This document shows, one piece after another, positions 47,801-64,000 of a stretch of DNA of 64,000 nucleotides. Made by a program: the position numbers and the translations under genes. Location of the stretch: positions 19,577,115-19,641,114 of the forward strand of contig NC_134429.1 of assembly GCF_030867145.1 (NCBI RefSeq), written 5' to 3'. The DNA is from Opisthocomus hoazin (taxonomy: Eukaryota > Chordata > Aves > Opisthocomiformes > Opisthocomidae). Under the pieces are notes generated by a model that saw nothing but the letters and a program-made list of their open reading frames with translations, was not told the DNA's origin and ran no database searches. Positions within the stretch are counted from its first letter, which is position 1; each line of letters opens with the position of its first letter.

Positions 47801-50800
47801 TCTTCAGTATGTATATGCACCTACAGGCTAAGGGAGATGCAGCAAATATGCATGTTTCTTTATATTACCCACAAACTACAGCCCACGTCACAGGAGGTAC
47901 AGATGCTGATGTTTTCTACTTTTCTGAAACAGAATCATTTAGCAAATCTTGCAGCTTCTTGTATTATTTGATTTAAATACAGTTGGTGCCACTAAGCATA
48001 GAATTAAATAAAGGTATTCCCCTATTTAATTGCAGGAGAGGGACTCCTGTTGGTTGGTGCTGAAAATATGAAAAAGCCCCTGGTTATTTGGTTTCTGATG
48101 TACTGAAGGACAACAGAGACAGCAACTTTAGCCAAGACTCCAATTCAACAGCCAGACTTCAACATAAGTAACCATATCATCAAATGCGTTTGAAATGTAG
48201 AAGCTCAGTAATACTTCTAATTTCACATCATGGGTTCGTAAAACTTGTGTAGGTCTGCAGACCATCTTACAGTAAAGCATGCATGCTGGTTCACAGCAAA
48301 AAAACAAAAACACACAAAAACAAAAACCCAAGAAAGCAAATTCCATTTTTGTTTGGTGTGAGGAGGCTGAAACAACCTTCCAATAAGTGAACTGTAGAAG
48401 GTACCTAGACCACTTCATCCACTATTTCATGTCCTCTGGGTACTAACATCGTATTATGAACACCTTCAGTGTACGAGAGAACGCAGTGCAAAAAAACTTG
48501 CAGTTATAAAGCTTGAGCAAATTTAGATGTCAGATGTTGTCCACCACTCACTCTAAATCTTGTCTTGTCCTTCCTATTGGAATAAGCACCAGCTTCAGGG
48601 AGCCAAGGATCAAACGTGATTATTCCCATTAGACTTTGTTTTAATTTTCTTTATAATATCAGAGAAAGTAAATCACTAAAAAAAAGATAAGGAACTAAGG
48701 TACAAAAATCAATGAAAGTTTAGATAAATATATGCGGTTACATATTATTACAGTATGACTCACTCTGTCAAGCACCAGCCAGTGTAGAAAAGAATCTGCT
48801 GCTGCCTACTTGCTCTTCACTCAACACGAATCCTTATTTTGCAAAAGACACAAAACCTAAATACTAGAATTCTATAGATCTTAAAATAAGTTTGCTTTTG
48901 TAAACAAGGACTTGGAATTTATGTGATGGTTCCATCAGATACAGGAACAGCATATATCATAGCAATACCCATTTCCACTGCAGAAAAGTACTTCACTACA
49001 CTGCAAGTAGAAGCGGATATCTGAGTCTGATCTCAGCAAGAATACCTTGTCAATCAAAACGCCTTCATTAGAAATTCCGGATCCCTATTCCTACTTAAAG
49101 CAGAGGAGGAGAGCTGAAAAGAGCAAGTACTTGGGATCAGAGCTGTGACAGCATGTGTCAAAAATGTTGAAAGGGAATTCAGAAATACTGGCGGGGGGGC
49201 CCAGAGAGAAGTGCAGGGAATAACTAAGGCTCTTCACTATCTCCATCCATTATTTCCTAAATAAGAGTTGGATTTAAAGTTGTTTAAGAGACCCTGCTCC
49301 AGTTAACACTGGTTGATTTTAACCTCTCCAACTCTGCCATCTGAAGTTTTTACATAAAAAATTAGAAAAGAAAATCCCTATAAAAGTAAGCATTAGGAAA
49401 AGCTTGTTTTATTTCTAAATCTCGTGGAAAAATCAGACCACCTTCAATGGACACTAAAGATATACGAAGAAGGGGTTACATGTACTGCACCCAAATTCAG
49501 CACAGCCTTTGTCATCTGCCCTTCCTCGACACCGACCACCCATCTTCGTTACGTTGTATATGACCAGATGGAGCTGCACCGTTTGTGCTTCTATAGACAC
49601 TTTTGCTGAGAACTCAGCATTTTAGCACCTTGAATAGTTCATCCTTTTTAACAGACTTTGTCCTCCCTTATCTATTTTGCCATTTAGAAATCTGTTACAT
49701 CAAATAAACTTTCCATTTTCCACTTCCAGCTCCACAGACGATTTCCTCTCAGGGTCAATCACATCTCACTGCACTAATCTACAGCAAACGGCTTATGAAT
49801 AAATAAAGAAGAAAAAGAAGATCCTCTTTGTTCTATTTTATGACAAAATTGACTTTGTTTAAGCCTGGGAATTGCTTGCATGAGTATTTTGCAGGGCCTG
49901 CGTTTCTAAAGGTTGAGTTTTTAGCAGCCAGCTCTCGAAGCAATGAGGAACTCACTCAGCTTTTATTCACGTTTCTGTGGGTTCTGTTTTCCCCATGTAA
50001 ATGACACACGGGGCAATTTTACAAATACAGTCTGTGTTACCATCCCATACACACTTTCAAAATACTTTTTAGTACAGACATTTGAAGAAAAAGCTGAGTA
50101 GACAGCTTCAGAATGATTCAACTTTGCCTGCCTTTCACGAACATGGGCCCAGACTGTCGGAGGGGAAGTGCCCTGGAACTCCAGCTCCTGATCTGGGACC
50201 CCACAATTTGTCAATAATTGGCAAGAGTTTAGGAATCGCCATGGGAAGTGCGAGCTCAAGCTTTCCCTGCTTCCTCTGAACCGATTTAACCCACGGAGTG
50301 AGTGCTACGAGGAAACTACTCCCTGGTCTGCATTGCAACCCTCTAAATACACATGGGGTAAAAAACCAGCAGGCAGCAAAGCACAGATCCAAACAGGAGG
50401 CCCCACGGCCAGAAATCTGCCAGCCGCGTGCCGTCTCCTGTCAGGCACCAGGAGCTGCAGAGCCTCTGAGCAGTGTTTCCTGGAGAGATGGTTTAGCACA
50501 AGCAGTTCAGCCTGGAACAACATCCAGCCACGTCAGAATCAAGGCCTTCATTTTGTCAGTCCAAGCGACTGATAGAGCAGGCTCACGGATTTTGATTTAC
50601 CAGCGGATCAGGTTTCACAAGAACAGGCAGAAAAGAAAAAGACAGTAACCAGTAACGTTTAAGAATATACCAGAAGGAGACAGAGCAGGACTTTTTTTTA
50701 ACCCATCAGGTACACTGGACCAAAGTAATAATATTTAAATCAGCAAACACCACTGCCAGAAAAATGTACATCTGACAGGATGCAGGCAGCTGCCGTTCAG

Positions 50801-53800
50801 GATACAACAGGATACAAGATGTCTGCTCCCACCACTGACCATGCAGGGAATATCCATGGGATAGGGCCGTTCAGAGCAGGGGTGACAAGGGAATAGGTGA
50901 AGCACCCCTGTTCTAGAACAGTGGAACTGAAATCTACTGTTTATTCTTTCCAAACTTTCTGCAGCTCTTCTTCCTCCCTTTCTCGTACAAGCCTAAACCA
51001 GAAAAAATTCAACTTCTCACATACTTTAGGAGAATTATTACACATTGGAATGTAATATACAAAGTGACCAATTCAGCTCAGATCCATTGAATAGCCTGAT
51101 ATTTAAAGCAGAAGCAGACTTTCTAAAGATTATATGATGACAAGAAAACCAGAGCATCACTCTGCAAAAATAGCCAACTCCGGTTGGAACTTGTTCATAA
51201 GTTGGTTCTTTTATTCCTTCCCCTCAAATCTGAATTCATGGTTACACCTACACTAAAAACAGTGCTAAGCATAATACCACGCAGGATCCCGATTTGTTTC
51301 AGACCAAGTTACAGAGAACTCTGCAAGGGTGACAGGTTTTATTATTCTTTATTTACCCTGCCACTTCCCAGAAACGAGATGATTCTATTTCTAGCACTTA
51401 TAGGGCATGATTCAAGAAGTAACTTTAAGTATGTTTTAAAAATACACACTACAGGGCACTTAATGGTCAGAAGTTAAAACGCCCAACTCTGATCTTTTCT
51501 TCTACTAGCAGTAGAACCTCAGATCTTTTAAAATATATTTAATTTACTAAGACATTAAAGGCCATGAGGTGCACAGAAAGCATTATAATTAAAAGTCTTA
51601 ACTCTAGGTATTGAGACTGAGAAATCTGTTACCTCTTCCTTCACTTGACTCCTTCCCCCCAGCTCCATGAGAGGATTCCAGTCCCACAGAAGCCCATTCC
51701 GTTACCACGACACACTTCCCAAGCCAGGACCAGACAACTATTAACTCCTCCTTTTCCCACCTCCAAACACACTCATTATTATTCAGATACCTCAAATCCA
51801 TCGGTCTTGTCCGCCTTTGTCATCTAACATGGTTCATACACACGTAAAGTTTTACTCTGTCTCTTTTGCGAAGGCACCACTCCTCATCTCTTCATATATC
51901 TAACACGTACTCAGGAGCCCACGAGTAAGAAACTGCAAGCGCTGCCACAAAGACCAAGCAGAAACAAACCGTTCTTACATATTGGTGTTCTTAGTTTATG
52001 AAACGTTGCTCTAGAAATTTGCCAGCAGCTAGCTGATCTTTTGGAACCACATCCCAGAATTATCTTAAAGTCAGAATCTTCTCACAGCCTACAGGAGGAG
52101 CTACTATGTTACTGTGAATGCTATAGGTAAGATGACATAAGCCATTTTGATTCCAAGCCCACCCTAAAATTAAAGGCATTGAAAACGACTTGGCTGAAAG
52201 TCAAAGACACAAGAGTTCAGTGCTTCTCACTTTCGCATGGCCATTTTTTTCAGTTATGGCTCTCCGAATAATTAAGCATACAAAGACAGATATTTAAATA
52301 ATATAGTGTAAAGCTTCATATTCAACAGAAGTACTGCCTGTAATAAGAGGCATTTGCAACTGTTTGCATTTCAAATAAGTCGCACACACATTAGCCCCTT
52401 GACACAAGAAGTTACTATCTTGGCAGGTATTTTATTGCCAGCAAAGGCATTCTCAGCACAGGCAGGAAGCAGTAACTTAACATATTGATAGACATTAAGG
52501 AAGGTAAGACAGATCATGTCTGTATTGATTTCATTATAGACTAGACTAGACTATGTCACATATCAAACATTTGTTGGAATCAAAAACATAACACATGAAT
52601 GGAAAAAACAGTTATACTGTTTGGAATTGGAAAAGACTAAATTTGAATTCCCAAACTTAAGCATTTCCAGCCCTGAACTACTTACCAGTATTCTGCAGTC
52701 CAGAACCCCAAAGCTCACAGTTAATGGCTGCTAGTTAAGTAATGCCACCATCATATTTTCCATACACACAGCTTTTAAAAACTTCTCTGTTGAGGCTGAG
52801 AATTTCCATGTTTGGTATGAAACCAAGCCATGGCACTGAAATTTCTGTTGGTTGATGTAAAGTGAGGGAAAAGGCACTTTTGTTTAGGTCAGAACAACAG
52901 AAGAGACTTCACCTACTAAAAATACAAAACAAAGCCCTCAAGTGGACAAATACCAAGCTGTTAAACCAATTGCCTTTCAACACCTCCTGTTTCAGGAATG
53001 TGCTTTTTTGGGTATAAAATCCATTAATTTTTTTTTCTAGATATAATTCCACGTTGCAGACGCTTTGTTCTTACTGAGCATTAAAATGACAAATTCTTAC
53101 CCTTCTCAGTACCTGCAGTAAGGGCAGCTAACAATGACAACAGAGCTTACTTGGCCAGATCCTTACCTGGCAATAACACAAGATGTTCCACTCAATTCTT
53201 TTCCTATTAAAGGACACAAAAGTTTTGAAAGAAGTTACTAAACATTTTGCTCCGATTTCCTGCTTCAGGTGTTACACTCCTTTATATTCCACACAGCATT
53301 TTTGTGATGTGTACCACATGAATCATACTAGCTAGTTTCTTTTGGAGTTTGAGCTAAGAGAACCAGCAGCAGTTTTTGATTAAGCTCTCGAGTAGCTCTA
53401 GCTATCAAACCAAGAAACATCCACCTTAAATAGTTAAGCATGGAGGAAGCAAAATCCCTGCAGCCACTGAGCTCCACATACATTGCCATTCCATGTTAGC
53501 GTGTATTGCACATTTACACATACGTTTTCAGATAGTGCCGATGACACTTTCCAATAACAAAAATTGTGAGAGTTTTAGCTCATCTTGCAATTTTTTTTAG
53601 CTTTAAAATGAAATCCACATCCCTTCACATGAGTACACACTTTCTAACACACTACTCTGCCCAATTAACCATTAAAAAGCCAAGCAATTTTAAACTACCA
53701 AACAATACATTTTGGGGCAGCATACACTTCTCTCATACGCTTATTTCATAACTCAAATCCTGCCAGAAGCCATTTTGTGGGTTGAACAATAATCTGCAAA

Positions 53801-53814
53801 ATAGAACAGTCAAA

Positions 53815-55526
53815 ACTCATGTCAAACTGCTTTATTACATCTTAAATAACATTACATTTTAATATAGTATCTATCTTGCATCCAGCTTTCTTGAAGTACA
53901 CTGACTTTAAAATTAAATACAAAAGGTGAAGAGGGATACAGGGCGTGGAGAAAGCTCTACAGAGTAGTTTCATGAAAGAGAGTAAGAGGGAATTCATCTT
54001 TTATGCCAAATCCAGGCCTAACGCACAATTACAGCACATTTTTGTACAGAATGTTGCAGAAAAAACAAAATGGAGAAAAGCTACTACTGCTGCTAGGAAG
54101 GAGCATTTCTGGATACAGTGAGAAGATAGGAAAGTTTAACAGAACAATCTGCTGTCCAAACACTGCTGCTTTTAACATTTTATTTGAAAAGAAAGCCAGG
54201 AAAACCTGCTCATTACAAAAATGACTCTGATCAGATGCAAAGGACTCATCCTACAAGAGGAACTGGCTGTGAGGAACTGATTTATAAAGAAGATGGTCTA
54301 GGTTCCCTCCTCCCACACCCCAGAATCTTTGACAGCGATTGTTTGAACAGGCTGTTTCTTTAAAAAAAAAAAAGTGACTTATCACGCTACTCCAAAACGT
54401 GCATAGCTTTGTACTTGAGTTCTTCATAGATTTATGCACAGAGTAGCAACAATAAATGAATACAGCGACAATGGTTACAGTTTTTAAACAGGTTATTTCT
54501 TCAAAGAAAAAACATCTAAGGACTTAGTCCAATATGCACTTTTTAGCATTTCTACAGCATGCGATTCTAAGAGTAAACCCACCCAATATGGCAAACAATC
54601 AAAAAAGGTTTTTTTTGTTTAACTTAGAAAGTTCAAGATCATTATTTTCAAAACATTGATTTGTACATCATTTCATACACAAAGAATTGACTCAATACCC
54701 AAGTGTAGGATAGGTCTCTTTTGAAAACAGAGATTCCTGGTTGTTGAGACTTACAGGATAGTGTTAGGATATATAAACTGCCCTTTCAAGTGGACAAAAC
54801 CAAAACAGATTAAAAAAATCAGTGTGGTGAAAAGGGGGGAAGAGGGGCAGGAGGGACCAAGGATTGCATTTATTATCCATAAAAGGTGAAAGGATTCTTT
54901 AAACAAGCATTCATAACCTTTTACAGCATGTGCTTGGTTACCTTACTGCTTAACATTATCCTATATATGCCAAGTTTTGTGCAACAATTATCTGTGATAC
55001 TAGAAAATAAAATAAAAAAAATTAGGGACTAAATTTACAGCGTTAACAACCCCCAGATGCTCTGGGCTAGGACTCCCTTGTTTTGCTCAATTAAATACAT
55101 AAAGAAATGTATTTAAAAAGGAAACCTGAAAAAAATCCTGCTACAAACATGACTTTAAAATTTGCAAGTGTGTGAGATAAAGTCCTTAACTTCAACTTGG
55201 AAACTACAGTGAAAGCTAACTGTTTCACAATTATGCTCAAGTTTATTTTCTGGTCATGCTTTTATGATAGTGTTTCATTTTTAAATTCTCAAGACAAAAA
55301 AAAAATGGTCCCAAAAGGAATGCACAATTTCATTTTGCTTACAACACAGAAATTCTTCTTGGAAAGGTAATTGTGCTCTTCATTTCAGCAACAGGAGACG
55401 GAAAAGATCTTGCCCTTTGAAGTTGGGGAGGATGGGGGTCCAAGTTAGTATGGTTGGATTGGATATGCTATCTTTTTAATTTTCAACCGTTGGAAACTTC
55501 TTCCAGTCATGGAGTCCGCCGCTCTT
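53815..55526 (-). other. GNB1: GNB1 3' UTR exon
   Basis: A clear minus-strand acceptor (TTTCTGTGTATCAG) precedes AAGAGCGGCGGACTCCATGA and CTGGAAGAAG. This resembles the start of the mammalian GNB1 3' UTR as I recall it. The exon runs to AATAAA at 53831-53836. No coding frame is present. It implies an intron of about 0.4 kb immediately after the stop codon. Confidence 0.7.
53831..53836 (-). terminator. GNB1: GNB1 poly(A) signal
   Basis: TTTATT on the plus strand reads AATAAA on the minus strand, about 1.7 kb into the 3' UTR exon. Cleavage is inferred near 53815. Confidence 0.6.
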
Positions 55527-55909
55527 CTGATACACAGAAAGATTTATTAAGAGTTGCACTTTGATAAACTGTAATCAAGTTTCAAGCTTTGCTCTCGCTA
55601 CCCACTGACGCATTTAGCCATTATCTCACCATTTTCAAGAACGCCATTTATTTACCAACCCAGATTCAAAAGACCGTACAGTCATCCCCACCAGGAAAAT
55701 ATACCAAAAATAGGTTACCACACAAATGTCTTTGCATAAATTAAACAAATAGCCTTCTAAAAAAACAAACTGGTTTGGGTTTTTTTTTTCAGTGACTTTC
55801 CTAATCTGAAGTATAAGCTTGCAGCATCAGTAAAACAGCACTGTTTGGACCTGGAAAAAAGCATTCTGAAAACCAAAGACAGTCTTAATTACTTGGATAC
55901 CTACCTACT

Positions 55910-63778
<7,869 letters not shown>

Positions 63779-64000
63779 TCATCTGCAAACCAACTGATTC
63801 AGTAATTTACCATCATGAAGTTTTTCCCCTGTCTCTCAAGCTATGCATCACGTTTTTGTCAAAAGGACAAGAAAACAGTGAAAAAAAGAAGTATTTGGCT
63901 GTTTGAGTATCAAACTATTTTGAGGGTAACTTGCATATATAGCTCATCGAACCAAGTAATGACGTGATTAAAACCTCAGATTTGCCTTTCCTGAATCCAG

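Larger units (their letters stand above)
36531..53814. other. Intergenic region between NADK and GNB1
   Basis: This covers about 17 kb with no exon-like reading frame that I can support. The longest frames (about 100-180 codons, including those at 36569-37114, 43073-43450 and 50298-50648) have low-complexity or unconvincing content. Contents noted are the outer half of the CpG island, an isolated TATA-like box at 38246, 22 consecutive A at 42147-42168, a GC-rich patch at 43060-43440, CTCF-like motifs at 43400 and 44835, and inverted repeats at 44702 and 45565. Confidence 0.6.

Noticed and set aside
50298-50648. 116-codon plus-strand frame in the intergenic region
   Set aside because: There is no domain, no splice context, and shifted frames on both strands are similarly long.

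Overview
The window is vertebrate nuclear DNA and almost certainly avian. Genes are split into short exons with GT/AG boundaries, a CpG-island promoter is present, and the recognisable interspersed repeats are CR1-type LINE fragments, the dominant repeat of birds and other sauropsids. Two genes are identified by reading their exons directly: NADK (cytosolic NAD kinase) and GNB1 (G-protein beta-1 subunit). In human 1p36.33 they are adjacent and in the same orientation, as here, so this is a conserved syntenic block.

Layout. (1) About 1-8.9 kb, plus strand: the 3' six exons of a multipass membrane protein gene that I do not recognise. Its 5' end lies before the window, and it ends at a stop at 8077 and an AATAAA at 8871. 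(2) About 8.9-12.2 kb: non-coding DNA between two convergent genes. (3) About 12.2-36.5 kb, minus strand: NADK. All eleven coding exons were traced with consistent phase and give a 441-residue protein. It has a long AT-rich 3' UTR holding a CR1 fragment, and a promoter in a CpG island at about 35.86-36.98 kb. (4) About 36.5-53.8 kb: a 17-kb intergenic region with no supportable gene. It contains a divergent pair of CTCF-like motifs and several small inverted repeats. (5) 53.8-64 kb, minus strand: the 3' half of GNB1. Five coding exons encode residues 90-340, and a separate 3' UTR exon implies an intron just after the stop codon. The 5' exons lie beyond the right edge.

The genes are not a functional operon. 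NADK makes NADP+ from NAD+ and ATP. GNB1 is a seven-bladed propeller that pairs with G-gamma to carry GPCR signals. The left-hand gene encodes a helix-rich integral membrane protein of unknown role.

No mobile-element-borne system, CRISPR array, virus or toxin gene was seen. The items most worth following up are the unrecognised membrane-protein gene, the divergent CTCF-like pair, and the splice architecture at the GNB1 stop codon.
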